Assembly (NCBI GenBank): GCA_022450045.1 | Contig: JAKURD010000016.1 | Span: forward strand, 1-64,000 | Length of the DNA stretch: 64,000 bases | Reading direction: 5' to 3' | DNA from: Gracilimonas sp. | GTDB taxonomy: Bacteria; Bacteroidota; Rhodothermia; Balneolales; Balneolaceae | Shown: in pieces, positions 24,897 through 34,050 of the stretch | Numbering within the stretch: position 1 is the stretch's first letter | How the letters are laid out: every line of letters starts with the position of its first letter | Program-made: the position numbers and the translations under genes | The notes under the pieces: generated by a model | What the model was told of the DNA's origin: nothing | Databases searched by the model: none | Seen by the model: only the letters and a program-made list of their open reading frames with translations

Positions 24897-26381
24897 CTAC
24901 CCAAACTTCTTAACCAATTCCCAGCGCTTCACCTTACCGGTATCGGTTTTTGGGAAGTCCTTGACGATCCTGAGTTCTTTGGGGAGTTTGAAATCGGTGA
25001 GGGAATCTTTGAGCTGCTCCCGAATCTCTTCCAGTTGAGGAGTTTTGCCGTTTTTAAGGGTGACTACCGCCGTTACTTTTTGTCCCCACTCCTCATCCGG
25101 TACACCAATAACTACTGCTTCTTTTATGGTTGGAAGCTTTTGCATGGCTTCTTCCACTTCATTGGGATTCACGTTCTCGCCACCGGTAATGATGAGATCG
25201 GTACGGCGCGATTCTATGAAAATGTGGCCAAAGCCATTCATATGACCATAATCTCCGGTACTGAACCATCCGTCTTTGTCGAATCGCTTTTTATTTTCCT
25301 CTTTGTTGTAATAGCCATCAAAAACCTGGGGGCCCTTCAGCCAAAGTTCTCCCGATTGATTTTTACCCAATATTCTTCCGTTGTCATCCCTGATCTGTAT
25401 TTCGTTGGGAGGGAAAGGTTTGCCTACACTTTTAAGCGGGGTGTACATCCCGGAAGGAGCAAGCAGGGGGTTGGCGATGATCTGTGCACAGGTTTCGGTC
25501 ATACCATAACTGGAAATGATAGGGATACCGCGCTCTGCAGACTTTCGCAGAAGGTTTTCAGTTACGGGACCGCCACCAAGTAAAATCGATTTAAAATCCC
25601 GATGAGTTTTAAAAAGGGGATCATCCAGTAAGCGCTTCAACATGGTAGGAACCAGGGAAGCCGCCTGAAAACGTTGATTTTCACATAAAAACTCTTTCAC
25701 CATTTCTTCATGGAATTCCCCCAGCCGATAAACAGCTGATTCATAGATCACCGATCTAAGAATGATCGAGATCCCACCGATGTGATTTAGCGGGAGACAA
25801 AGGAGCCAAAAGTGATTCGGGTCGGGTTTAAAGTTCTGGGCGGAAGCCGCGGAAGCACTGAGTATCTGTCGCCGTTTAAGTGGTACGATCTTGGGCTTGC
25901 CGGAAGTTCCTGAGGTAAAAAAGTACCCGAAGATCTGTTCTTTATCTATGGAATCAGGATCGGGAAGTTCCATATTTCTGGTGTCGTGAGTAAATGAATT
26001 GAGGAAGAAGTTCTCATCCATTTTGATCACGTTGTCGTCATCCAATCGGCTTCTGTTATTACTATCACAAAAAATAAGAACGGGTTTGAGGGCTTCGAAA
26101 TAGTTTTTCAGTTCTTCATTCTTCACGCTGGGATTTATGGGAATAAAGGGGATGCCGAGTTTCCAGCATGCTGCAATGCAAAATATCAGCATATCACTCG
26201 ACTCGGAAAGAAAAGCAACGGGCCATTTGAGTGAATCCGCTTTCTTTTCAACCAGATCTTTTAAAAAGGCCGTAAACCGGTCAAGGTCACTGTAGGTGTA
26301 CATACCATGCTGCGAAGACAAGAACACATGCGGCGCATCGCCTTTTTTAAACTCAAACCTATGTAAACGTGATTTGAACAT
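24897..26381 (-). CDS. menE: o-Succinylbenzoate-CoA ligase
   Basis: The 494-residue protein is an acyl-adenylate-forming (ANL) enzyme that activates o-succinylbenzoate to its CoA ester in menaquinone synthesis. Visible motifs are FFTSGTSGKPKIVPLKR (P-loop-like A3, about 153-169), SSYGMTETCAQ (A5), GWFSTGDYGHMN (A7), SRRTDLIITGGENVNPNEVE (A8) and PKTDTGKVKRWEL with the catalytic Lys (A10). Assignment to MenE rather than another ligase comes from its position 6 bases after menC in the menA-menC-menE operon. Confidence 0.93.
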   Translation of the reverse strand: MFKSRLHRFEFKKGDAPHVFLSSQHGMYTYSDLDRFTAFLKDLVEKKADSLKWPVAFLSESSDMLIFCIAACWKLGIPFIPINPSVKNEELKNYFEALKPVLIFCDSNNRSRLDDDNVIKMDENFFLNSFTHDTRNMELPDPDSIDKEQIFGYFFTSGTSGKPKIVPLKRRQILSASAASAQNFKPDPNHFWLLCLPLNHIGGISIILRSVIYESAVYRLGEFHEEMVKEFLCENQRFQAASLVPTMLKRLLDDPLFKTHRDFKSILLGGGPVTENLLRKSAERGIPIISSYGMTETCAQIIANPLLAPSGMYTPLKSVGKPFPPNEIQIRDDNGRILGKNQSGELWLKGPQVFDGYYNKEENKKRFDKDGWFSTGDYGHMNGFGHIFIESRRTDLIITGGENVNPNEVEEAMQKLPTIKEAVVIGVPDEEWGQKVTAVVTLKNGKTPQLEEIREQLKDSLTDFKLPKELRIVKDFPKTDTGKVKRWELVKKFG

Positions 26382-26387
26382 ATACCT

Positions 26388-27461
26388 TTATAACTCTTTT
26401 AGTCCTTCGTAATGTAATGAAATTCCTAGTCCAATTTTATCCGGAAACTTAATGACGGGGAAGTTGAGCCAGTTTTCTAATACCACATCGTATTTCAGAA
26501 AAGAACCGGTAGCCAATCCTTGTGCACGTTCAGGTTTTCCCAATCCGGCTGAAATGGCCGCTATTGCTGCACGGCCAACCGATGTTTCCAGCGATGATGT
26601 AAAAACAGTCTCAATAGTATGAGTATCGGCAAGCTCATTTGTTACGAAAATATCGTTGAAAGTACCCATTAGCATTGGTTTGAAAATAAGGAGATCGGCT
26701 GCGTGAACCTCAGTTAACTCTGAAATTGCTTTTTTGTTCCGGACAGATTCATCTGCAGCAATTTTAACGGGTGAAGCCTCCGTTACTTTTTTTAACCCGG
26801 TGATGTTTTTTTTACCAACAGGCTGTTCGCAATATTCGATATTAAGCTCTTCCAAAGCGGTTAAATTTGCGATGGCTTCATCTACCGTCCAGATCTGATT
26901 GGCATCTATCCGGATATTTATATCAGGATGTTTCTGCCGAAGTGATCTAAGAATAGAAAGCTCATTATCAAAGTCACGCCCAACTTTCACTTTCAATGTG
27001 GTAAAGCCTTCACCGATCAATGCATCAGCTTTTGAAAGAGTTACGGATTTATTACCGAGGGGTAAGGTTCCATTAGCTTGTATCGAGGAATGATATCCGG
27101 GAAACAAGTACTGAACCAGAGACTTATTGGATCGCTTGGCTGCGAAATCATGCAGCAAGGTATCAATACCAAAACTCAGCGAAGGAAATTGGTGTATTTG
27201 ATTCAGCAATCGCAGGGTTTCCCGACCGTTGCCATGTTTAATAGCTTCTTGAAGATGATCTTTATTGAGGAGAAGTACTTCCTTTACTTCCTCAAAACTT
27301 TCCTCTGAAAAACCGGGAAGGGGAGCTGCTTCCCCGTAGGCTTCAATACCGGAATCCTGATCTTGGTATATTAGGATAATGCCCTCACGGTGAGTAATTA
27401 CATGCTCCGCTGAGCCAAAAGCAGAATTAAAGGGAATGTGATATGTATAGAGCTTAAGCAT
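26388..27461 (-). CDS. menC: o-Succinylbenzoate synthase
   Basis: With the ATG at 27461 the protein is 357 residues, an enolase-superfamily (muconate-lactonising type) enzyme that dehydrates SHCHC to o-succinylbenzoate. Visible are the KVKVG lysine motif, the metal ligands in IRIDANQIW, YCEQPV and IAADESV, and the second-lysine region DLLIFKPMLMG. The frame is open 54 codons further upstream, but that part lies inside menA. The chosen start overlaps the menA stop as TGATG, a standard coupling arrangement. menE follows after 6 bases. Confidence 0.93.
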   Translation of the reverse strand: MLKLYTYHIPFNSAFGSAEHVITHREGIILIYQDQDSGIEAYGEAAPLPGFSEESFEEVKEVLLLNKDHLQEAIKHGNGRETLRLLNQIHQFPSLSFGIDTLLHDFAAKRSNKSLVQYLFPGYHSSIQANGTLPLGNKSVTLSKADALIGEGFTTLKVKVGRDFDNELSILRSLRQKHPDINIRIDANQIWTVDEAIANLTALEELNIEYCEQPVGKKNITGLKKVTEASPVKIAADESVRNKKAISELTEVHAADLLIFKPMLMGTFNDIFVTNELADTHTIETVFTSSLETSVGRAAIAAISAGLGKPERAQGLATGSFLKYDVVLENWLNFPVIKFPDKIGLGISLHYEGLKEL

Positions 27462-28348
27462 CAGTTCAATATAATACCGATGGAGAATAAGATTCCGAAA
27501 ATGACCATAAACTGAGCTGTTCTTTCCAGCATGGGATTGAGTTGAACTTTGTTCTCTTCCGTCCAGATCCTGTACACATAGTATCCGGCAAGAGGAAGGG
27601 CGGCGAATGGAAGCAATATCCAAAAGTTGTATTCCAGTTGTATTAAAAAATGAGGGGGAATGGCGTAGCCAAGCAACATCATAAAGGTATATTCCAGTTT
27701 CAGTGCTCGTTCTCCAAAAAGAACACCAAGGGTTTTTTTGCCTGATTTTTTATCTTGTTCAACATCCCGCAAATTATTCACAACTAAGATATTCACACAT
27801 AAAGCTCCGACCGCCAGCGATGCCCAAAAAGAAGCTTCGGACCATTCAAGGGCATTAACATAGTAGGTGGTCATTACAGCTACGATTCCAAAAAAGATAA
27901 AGACGAAAAGATCTCCGAGTCCATTGTAACCAAGGGGAAAAGGGCCGCCGGTGTAGAGTATACCAAACAGGAGTGAAAGTAATCCGACAATGAGGACCAC
28001 CCATCCGGCTGACCAAACCAGGTATAATCCCAAAAAAAATGCCAAAGCCATCGTAAGGATGGTTGCATTTAGCATTTGGTTTGGGGTTGTAAGTCCCGCT
28101 GCAGTTGCACGCCTGAAGCCTATGCGCTCATCGGTGTCTGATCCCTTTACGAAATCAAAATAATCGTTGGCGAAATTTGTACCGACCTGAATCAGCATGG
28201 CACAGATCAAAGCTACCGTAGTATTCGTCCAGTTCAGTACCTCTGATTCAAAGGCGAGGGAAGCTCCAACCAAAACGGGAACTATGGCGGCGGCTAATGT
28301 TTGAGGACGAGCGGCTTCGATCCAAAGACTCAGTTTTGATGTGCTCAA
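27461..28348 (-). CDS. menA: 1,4-Dihydroxy-2-naphthoate polyprenyltransferase
   Basis: The 295-residue protein is a UbiA-family integral membrane prenyltransferase with about eight spans. It attaches the isoprenoid tail to 1,4-dihydroxy-2-naphthoate at the inner membrane. The first Asp-rich motif reads NFANDYFDFVKGSDTDER (about 58-75). The second reads VNNLRDVEQDKKSGKKTLGV, as is typical of MenA. N-terminal WIEAARPQTLAAAIVPVLVG also fits. It is the promoter-proximal gene of menA-menC-menE and couples to menC by a TGATG overlap. Confidence 0.95.
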   Translation of the reverse strand: MSTSKLSLWIEAARPQTLAAAIVPVLVGASLAFESEVLNWTNTTVALICAMLIQVGTNFANDYFDFVKGSDTDERIGFRRATAAGLTTPNQMLNATILTMALAFFLGLYLVWSAGWVVLIVGLLSLLFGILYTGGPFPLGYNGLGDLFVFIFFGIVAVMTTYYVNALEWSEASFWASLAVGALCVNILVVNNLRDVEQDKKSGKKTLGVLFGERALKLEYTFMMLLGYAIPPHFLIQLEYNFWILLPFAALPLAGYYVYRIWTEENKVQLNPMLERTAQFMVIFGILFSIGIILN

Positions 28349-28581
28349 CGTAAAATAATTTTGGTGAATAACTGTGGATAACTTCTATGGCGAAGATACT
28401 GTTTTTGCATATGGCTTAAAAAGTGAAGTGATGCTTTAGATACAAAAAAATTAATTAAGAGTAGTTGGGGTGAAAAGCGCTTTTCTTAAAATAAATTAAA
28501 GCAATCATGGATAAAGCCTACTATAATTAATTGTTCAAAAATAATTGTCTAAATAAATTGAGTAAAACATAAAATTAACTT

Positions 28582-28589
28582 TATATTTG
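28582..28589 (+). promoter_or_regulatory. Candidate glnN promoter -7 element
   Basis: TATATTTG matches TAnnTTTG, 41 bases before the glnN ATG. An ATTG 21 bases upstream (28557-28560) fits a -33 box in three of four positions, with normal Bacteroidota spacing. Confidence 0.5.
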
Positions 28590-28629
28590 GCTGTCATTTT
28601 TAATTAATAACTAAACTTTCTTAAAAATC

Positions 28630-30804
28630 ATGGCCAAGGCGATTCAACGATATGATAATTTAGCTGCTGCACGGAACTTCCGCCCGGGTAAAAATGAAAA
28701 TTCAACGATGGATATTCCAGAGATCTTCGGGCAGAATACTCTGACTTTGGATAAACTGGAAGAGCGACTACCAAAGTCAGCATGGAAAGATCTTCAAAGA
28801 ACGATCGATGAGGGGCAGACACTAAATATTGATGTTGCAGATGCCGTGGCTCTGGCGATGAAAGATTGGGCTACCGAAAAAGGAGCTACACACTACACAC
28901 ACTGGTTTCAGCCCCTTACTGGCTCTACCGCTGAAAAACACGATAGTTTTATCACTCCAAATCAGGGTGGTGGAGCAATGGCAGTCTTTTCAGGGAAAGA
29001 TCTTATTCAGGGAGAACCGGATGCGTCGAGCTTTCCGAGTGGGGGGTTAAGACCTACTTTTGAAGCACGCGGTTACACGGCCTGGGATCCAACATCTCCG
29101 GCCTTTATTGTGGAAAATCAAAAAGGCACTTATCTCTGCATCCCAACCGCTTTTGCTTCCTGGAAGGGAGAGGCACTGGATCATAAAACGCCACTGCTTC
29201 GATCCAATGATGCGTTGAATAAAGCATCAAAAGAAGCATTAAAACTGTTCGGGGTAGAATCGAAACGAGTAAATTCTACGGTTGGCTGTGAGCAGGAATA
29301 TTTCCTTATTGACCAGGAATTTGTGTATCGGCGTCCAGATGTTTTAACTTCGGGAAGAACCCTGGTCGGTGCAAAACCTCCACGCGGACAAGAGCTTGAT
29401 GATCACTATTTTGGCTCTATTCCTGAGCGGGTATTGTCATTTATGCTCGATGCTGAAAAGGAATTGTATAAGCTTGGAGTTCCTGTAAAAACCAGGCACA
29501 ATGAAGTAGCTCCAAGTCAGTATGAATTAGCCCCGATCTTTGAGTTGGCTAACGTTGCTGCCGATCATCAGCAGCTAACCATGATGGTTTTGAAAAAGAT
29601 CGCCAGGAAGTACGGCCTCGAATGTCTGATGCATGAAAAACCGTTTGATGGATTGAATGGAAGCGGTAAGCACCTGAATTGGTCACTTTCTACCGCTGAA
29701 GGGGATAACTTACTGGAGCCGGGTGAAAGTCCGCATGAAAATATGAAGTTCCTGTTTTTCTTTACGGCTGTGATGCTGGGCGTATATCGCCATCAGGATT
29801 TGCTGAGAATTTCTGTGGCACACGCCGGGAATGATCACCGTTTAGGAGCCAATGAAGCACCTCCGGCTATCATATCTTCTTTCGTTGGTGAACAGCTTGC
29901 GGATATTGTAGAACAGTTGATAAACGGTGGAGCAAAAAGCTCGAAACAAGGTGGCTTGCTTGGATTGGGTTCACCGGTTCTTCCAAATCTTCCAAAACAC
30001 GCTGGGGATAGAAACCGAACTTCACCATTTGCTTTCACTGGAAATAAATTCGAATTTCGTGCCTTGGGTTCTAATCAGTCTCCATCGTTCCCGATCGTAG
30101 TTCTTAATACTGTTATCGCTGAAGCCATCGATGACATGACGGCAGATCTTAAAAAAGCTAAAAAAGGAGAATCTATAGAAAAAGCTCTTGCAAGCGTTCT
30201 TCGTAGCCGTTTGAATGAATGCAAGCCGGTGATCTTCAATGGAGACGGTTATGCCGATGAATGGCAAAAAGAAGCCGAGAAACGTGGATTACTAAATCTG
30301 AAAACTACTCCCGAAGCCATCCCTTATCTCTCCAAGAAAGAGAACATAAAGCTTTTCAAGAAGTATAAGGTGCTGAATGAAAAAGAAGTTAATTCCAGAA
30401 AAGAGATCTGGACCGAGCAATACATCACCACCCGAACGATTGAGGTGGATACCATTGAGTCCATTGCCAAAACCATGATCTATCCCGCTACGGTACGTTA
30501 TATTGGTGAGCTGGCAAAAGCAGTTGAAAAAGCTGATGCGTTGGGTCTTGAAAATTCCGGAGCCAAAACCATGCTTACCAAAGTGAATAACGAACTGAAC
30601 AAGTTGGGAGCGTCTTTGGATAGCTTGGCTGATGTTCAGGCCAAGATGAAATACAAGGATACTTCTGAGCATGCCGTTAAGGTTGAATCTGAAGTGCTCC
30701 CTGTTATGAAAGACATTCGTGACTCCATTGACTTCCTTGAACGATATGTAGCGGATGACTACTGGCCACTGCCGGTATACCGTGAGATGTTGTTCATCAA
30801 GTAA
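28630..30804 (+). CDS. glnN: Glutamine synthetase type III
   Basis: The 724-residue protein is a GSIII enzyme (the dodecameric type common in Bacteroidota), making glutamine from glutamate, ammonia and ATP. Signatures visible are [92 protein letters not shown] and [20 protein letters not shown]. Length fits the type III family (about 700-730) and is far above GSI or GSII. It is monocistronic, with a Bacteroidota-like promoter upstream and a terminator downstream. No PII or GOGAT gene is adjacent. Confidence 0.97.
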   Translation: MAKAIQRYDNLAAARNFRPGKNENSTMDIPEIFGQNTLTLDKLEERLPKSAWKDLQRTIDEGQTLNIDVADAVALAMKDWATEKGATHYTHWFQPLTGSTAEKHDSFITPNQGGGAMAVFSGKDLIQGEPDASSFPSGGLRPTFEARGYTAWDPTSPAFIVENQKGTYLCIPTAFASWKGEALDHKTPLLRSNDALNKASKEALKLFGVESKRVNSTVGCEQEYFLIDQEFVYRRPDVLTSGRTLVGAKPPRGQELDDHYFGSIPERVLSFMLDAEKELYKLGVPVKTRHNEVAPSQYELAPIFELANVAADHQQLTMMVLKKIARKYGLECLMHEKPFDGLNGSGKHLNWSLSTAEGDNLLEPGESPHENMKFLFFFTAVMLGVYRHQDLLRISVAHAGNDHRLGANEAPPAIISSFVGEQLADIVEQLINGGAKSSKQGGLLGLGSPVLPNLPKHAGDRNRTSPFAFTGNKFEFRALGSNQSPSFPIVVLNTVIAEAIDDMTADLKKAKKGESIEKALASVLRSRLNECKPVIFNGDGYADEWQKEAEKRGLLNLKTTPEAIPYLSKKENIKLFKKYKVLNEKEVNSRKEIWTEQYITTRTIEVDTIESIAKTMIYPATVRYIGELAKAVEKADALGLENSGAKTMLTKVNNELNKLGASLDSLADVQAKMKYKDTSEHAVKVESEVLPVMKDIRDSIDFLERYVADDYWPLPVYREMLFIK

Positions 30805-30822
30805 GAACGATCATTTATTTAC

Positions 30823-30855
30823 AAACCCTGTTTTCGAAAGGAGGCAGGGTTTTTT
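30823..30855 (+). terminator. Intrinsic terminator after glnN
   Basis: AAACCCTG (30823-30830) pairs with CAGGGTTT (30845-30852) and runs into a T tract, 18 bases after the glnN stop and just before csaA. Confidence 0.88.
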
Positions 30856-30869
30856 ACTTTGCAGCAAAA

Positions 30870-31208
30870 ATGAAAGAAATTACCTGGAATGAATTTGAGC
30901 AAGTTGAGCTTAGAGTTGGAACCATCACTGAAGTGAATGAATTTCCAGAAGCTCATAAACCTGCCTACAAACTCACCGTAGATTTTGGAGAAAAGATCGG
31001 AGTTAAAAGATCATCGGCTCAGATCACTGAATTATATAAACCTGATGAACTGATGGGTAAACAGGTGATAGCTGTTGTCAACTTTCCTCCAAAGCAGATT
31101 GGGCCATTTATGTCGGAATGTTTGATAACCGGATTTCCCGATGAACAAGAAAGAGTGATTCTGGCCGTTCCTGAAAAACCTGTAAAAAATGGGATGAAAC
31201 TATTTTGA
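30870..31208 (+). CDS. csaA: CsaA-like tRNA-binding-domain chaperone
   Basis: The 112-residue protein is a stand-alone tRNA-binding OB-fold domain. It shows FEQVELRVGTITEVNEFPEAHKPAYKLTVDFG, the KRSSAQITELY motif, GKQVIAVVNFPPKQIGPFMSE and a terminal VILAVPEKPVKNGMKLF. All are characteristic of CsaA, a homodimeric protein-export-related chaperone in Bacillus that also binds tRNA. Full length for the family (about 110). It lies after the glnN terminator; a MITE-like element separates it from the next gene. Confidence 0.93.
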   Translation: MKEITWNEFEQVELRVGTITEVNEFPEAHKPAYKLTVDFGEKIGVKRSSAQITELYKPDELMGKQVIAVVNFPPKQIGPFMSECLITGFPDEQERVILAVPEKPVKNGMKLF

Positions 31209-31230
31209 TGATCAAAGGCTTCATAACTTA

Positions 31231-31389
31231 ACGTCAGTTCGAGAAAAGAAATAAGGTAAAAGGATAAAAATGAATGTTTGTGGTCATTACTTCCGTATTC
31301 GATACCTGACACACCATAAGATTTCGGGTATTCGCTGCGAAATGGCCACTCAATGTGTTCAACAGATTATCTTTAGATCGAATTCACGT
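31231..31389 (-). mobile_element. MITE-like element, copy 1 (159 bp)
   Basis: Its ends are inverted versions of ACGTsAGTTCGAGA-type sequence: left ACGTCAGTTCGAGAAAAG, right read inward as ACGTGAATTCGATCTAAAG. It is flanked by near-identical 7-mers, TAACTTA and AAACTTA. Orientation is opposite to copies 2 and 3. The inner hairpin block present in copy 3 is deleted here. It lies between csaA and the DUF2141 gene. Confidence 0.65.
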
Positions 31390-31432
31390 AAACTTATTGT
31401 TTATTAATCAACCAATTAATACTAATCAACCT

Positions 31433-31876
31433 ATGAAGACCATTTTAAGCCTAACTTTGGCGCTTTACATTATTGAAATTGCTGATGCTCAAGAAATATC
31501 CTATCCCAAAGAACTGTCTTCTTTTGAGCTAACCATTGAGGGAATTTCCGAGGAAAAAGGGGAGATAAGAATTGCCGTCTTTAATTCTGAGGTATCCTAC
31601 AATGAAAAGGAAGATCCCATTCATGCCATTGTGCTTCCTGTAGATGGCGGGACCTTGATCTGGGATGAGGAAAAGTTCCCTTATGGTGATTATGCCATTG
31701 TCGTGTATCATGATAAAAACACGAATGGCGAATTGGACTCGAATATACTTGGCATTCCCAAAGAGGCGTATGGATTTTCAAATAACGCCCGTGGACGTTT
31801 TGGTCCGGCTTCATGGAAAGATGTTCATTTTACTATTTCTTCCCGTACCTATTCAATGAGTATTCAGGTTAAGTAA
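31433..31876 (+). CDS. DUF2141 secreted protein
   Basis: From the ATG at 31433 the protein is 147 residues with a signal peptide (MKTILSLTLALYIIEIADAQ). The mature part is DUF2141-like: a LTIEGISEEKGEIRIAVFNSEVSYNEKEDP strand pair, PYGDYAIVVYHDKNTNGELDSNILGIPKEAYGFSNNARG and a final FGPASWKDVHFTI. The family has an immunoglobulin-like or transthyretin-like fold and unknown function. The frame extends 26 codons upstream into the MITE-like element, which is why the internal ATG with the signal sequence is preferred. Confidence 0.88.
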   Translation: MKTILSLTLALYIIEIADAQEISYPKELSSFELTIEGISEEKGEIRIAVFNSEVSYNEKEDPIHAIVLPVDGGTLIWDEEKFPYGDYAIVVYHDKNTNGELDSNILGIPKEAYGFSNNARGRFGPASWKDVHFTISSRTYSMSIQVK

Positions 31877-31965
31877 GATTGCATTGAAGTGTTACCCAGC
31901 CGCTTGGCATGCATAAAGTTGTAAGATTCGATCTGTTTCCTCATATTACTCGTCATTTCTAACTA

Positions 31966-32238
31966 ATGGAGACTAATATGGATCATATAGAAGGGGAAAC
32001 CGCAGCGGTTATGAGTCTTAAAGACTGGGTTATTTCGGTATTAATTTCTTTTTTACCTATTGTGGGCTTTGTCATGCTTTTGGTTTGGTCGTTCAGTGAT
32101 GGCGCCAACCCAAATAAAAAGAACTGGGCAAGAGCCACGCTGATAATATTTGCTGCATTTTTTGTGCTTTATCTCATTTTTGCATTTCTATTTATGGGGG
32201 CGATCATGTCGTCTGGCGGACTTGATTCAATGGGATAG
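31966..32238 (+). CDS. Small two-span membrane protein
   Basis: The 90-residue protein has an acidic N-terminus and two hydrophobic segments (about 20-44 and 56-79) separated by a DGANPNKKNWARA loop. The SDGANPNKKNW loop resembles short membrane proteins common in Firmicutes and Bacteroidota, but no function is known. An in-frame ATG 12 bases downstream is an alternative start. It is followed at once by a strong terminator, suggesting a separate transcript. Confidence 0.75.
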   Translation: METNMDHIEGETAAVMSLKDWVISVLISFLPIVGFVMLLVWSFSDGANPNKKNWARATLIIFAAFFVLYLIFAFLFMGAIMSSGGLDSMG

Positions 32239-32258
32239 ATGCTTGTTTTTATTATTTT

Positions 32259-32293
32259 AAAGGTTTCGGTTTCCTAAACCGAGACCTTTTTTA
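32259..32293 (+). terminator. Intrinsic terminator
   Basis: AAAGGTTTCGGTTT pairs with AAACCGAGACCTTT (one mismatch) over about 13 bp with a short loop, followed by a T run, 20 bases after the small membrane protein gene. Confidence 0.88.
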
Positions 32294-32349
32294 TTGTGAA
32301 ACCGCAGATCAAAAAAGACGTACATAGACCGGTAATCAAATAAAAATGT

Positions 32350-33561
32350 ATGCAGCAGATATTTAAATCAGTATCCATTGCCCTTCAAAATATCAAAGCT
32401 AACCCACTCCATACTTTTCTATCAACCTTGGGGATCATTATTGGAGTGGCTTCATTGGTGGCCATTTTAGCTTTGGGAGACGGTTTGGAACAAACCGGGA
32501 GGGAGCAGATAGAGACGACCACTTCTATACAAATGATGACCCTCACTCCAAAAACTATAGATGTAGTTGATGATGTTCGTGTTCCCAGAGATACAGTGTA
32601 CCAACCTGGAATAAAAGAAGCCAGAATGGTTGAAGAACAGTTAAAGCAATGGGGATATACAGATCTTATTGCTCAGAGTTCAAGGATAGCAACGTATAAA
32701 GACTCATCTATTGCTATCTATATACAGGCTACCCTGGAAAATATTCCACAATTTACGGAAGCAGAAATAATTGGAAGTTATTTTGACAGAGATGATGTAG
32801 AAAATGCTTCAAACAAAACGGTTTTAAGTATCCCGCTCGCAAGAAAATGGTCGGATGATCCCGAAGAATTGATCGGAGAGTCTATTTCGTTTGAAGGTTC
32901 CTCATATGAGATCATCGGAATTTTGGAGGAGGATGCTCAAGGGGCACTGGCATTAATTCCTTTAAGTGCATATCAAAAAAATGTTAAGAACAGCAATGCA
33001 CCCAATATGGTTTTTAAAAGCCGGAAAGTGGAGGATATTCCTGCAATGAAAAGTACCTTGGAGCATTGGCTCGATGAAAATTATGAAGAGGGAAGAGAGG
33101 CTTTTTCAATATTCACTTATGAAGGAAGAGTACAGCAGTTGAGCCAGGGAATCCTCGTTTTTAAAGTGGTGATGGGAGCGATTACCGGGATATCCGTATT
33201 GGTAGGTGGAATTGGGATCATGAACGTATTATTGATATCGGTTACCGAGCGAACCAAAGAGATTGGTATTCGGAAAGCCACAGGCGCACGTAAAAAAGAT
33301 ATTGTTCTGCAGTTTATTTCTGAGTCTGTGACAATTTCAATGGTGGGGTGTATAATCGGTTGGGCAGTGGGGGTACTGGGAGTTTTTGGACTGGTGGAGC
33401 TCATCAATCGCTTTACCGATTTTAATTTTCAGGCGGGATTGAGTCTGGGGACTGTTTTTGTAGTATTGGTCGTGGCAATTATGGTAGGAGTGATATTTGG
33501 AACATACCCTGCCTGGAAAGCGGCAAATTTAACTCCGGTCGATGCTATAAGACATGAATAA
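32350..33561 (+). CDS. ABC transporter permease (MacB/FtsX type)
   Basis: The 403-residue protein has the MacB-type layout: a first span (about 19-41, LSTLGIIIGVASLVAILALGDG), a large periplasmic MacB_PCD domain (about 42-270) and three C-terminal spans forming the FtsX domain. The family motif NVLLISVTERTKEIGIRKATGA (about 295-316) and the terminal YPAWKAANLTPVDAIRHE are both present. Such permeases act in lipoprotein or peptide export or mechanotransmission. No ATP-binding subunit or adaptor gene is adjacent, so its partner must lie elsewhere. Confidence 0.92.
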   Translation: MQQIFKSVSIALQNIKANPLHTFLSTLGIIIGVASLVAILALGDGLEQTGREQIETTTSIQMMTLTPKTIDVVDDVRVPRDTVYQPGIKEARMVEEQLKQWGYTDLIAQSSRIATYKDSSIAIYIQATLENIPQFTEAEIIGSYFDRDDVENASNKTVLSIPLARKWSDDPEELIGESISFEGSSYEIIGILEEDAQGALALIPLSAYQKNVKNSNAPNMVFKSRKVEDIPAMKSTLEHWLDENYEEGREAFSIFTYEGRVQQLSQGILVFKVVMGAITGISVLVGGIGIMNVLLISVTERTKEIGIRKATGARKKDIVLQFISESVTISMVGCIIGWAVGVLGVFGLVELINRFTDFNFQAGLSLGTVFVVLVVAIMVGVIFGTYPAWKAANLTPVDAIRHE

Positions 33562-33564
33562 TAG

Positions 33565-33843
33565 TTAAAGCACATCCTGAAATTCAGGAGTTTTTTGAAT
33601 GATAGCTTTTGCAAAAGGACAAAGCGGCATGATCTTTAGATCATTTTTCCTTGCAAACTCAACTCCTTCCTTCACAAGTTTCTTACCTAAACCTTCTCCG
33701 CGACCCTCATCGGAAACCTCAGTATGATCGATAATGATCCTTGCAGTCCCTGCTTTTGAGTAGGTCATTTCGGCAATACGTTTTCCATCTTTCTCGATGA
33801 AAAACTCACCTTTACTTTCAGTAGAACGATGCTGGATTTCCAT
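33565..33843 (-). CDS. Small GNAT-family N-acetyltransferase (YjdJ/NATD1-like)
   Basis: The 92-residue protein matches the short GCN5-related family: GEFFIEKDGKRIAEMTYSKAG, the IIIDHTEVSDEGRGEGLGKKLVKEGVEFARKN acetyl-CoA-binding region and a terminal LKIMPLCPFAKAIIQKTPEFQDVL. The R/GxGxG-type loop (GRGEGLG) is intact. Substrate is unknown. It converges on the ABC permease gene with 3 bases between the two stops, and its last codons contain that gene's terminator hairpin. Confidence 0.92.
   Translation of the reverse strand: MEIQHRSTESKGEFFIEKDGKRIAEMTYSKAGTARIIIDHTEVSDEGRGEGLGKKLVKEGVEFARKNDLKIMPLCPFAKAIIQKTPEFQDVL
33575..33596 (+). terminator. Terminator embedded in the 3' end of the GNAT gene
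   Basis: TCCTGAA-A-TTCAGGA followed by G and six T residues would end transcription of the ABC permease gene on the plus strand. It overlaps the final codons of the convergent GNAT gene. Confidence 0.6.
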
Positions 33844-33909
33844 AATTTATATTATAGTAATTGGTTTGGGTAATTAAGTTAAACTAAATAGATAGATCAT
33901 CTGTAGAAG

Positions 33910-33985
33910 ACTTTGGTTGGTCAGGAATCGAATACCGAAGCAATGGAAACCATTAGATTTCCGTCTCCACGGAAATGACCAATAT
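33910..33985 (+). repeat. Partial MITE interior with conserved hairpin
   Basis: The block matches 58146-58219 inside MITE copy 3 but lacks the terminal repeats. It includes the perfect hairpin ATTTCCGT-CTCC-ACGGAAAT (33957-33976). The corresponding stem in copy 3 is ATTCCCGT/ACGGGAAT, a compensatory T-A to C-G change. Confidence 0.65.
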
Positions 33986-34050
33986 CATAAATTTCACCTT
34001 CTTTTGGATGACATATTTAGCCTAAAAGATCACCTTTTGTGATGAACGAT

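Noticed and set aside
27462..27623. 54-codon N-terminal extension of menC
   Set aside because: It lies entirely inside menA and lacks similarity to the enolase-family N-terminus; the TGATG overlap start fits better.
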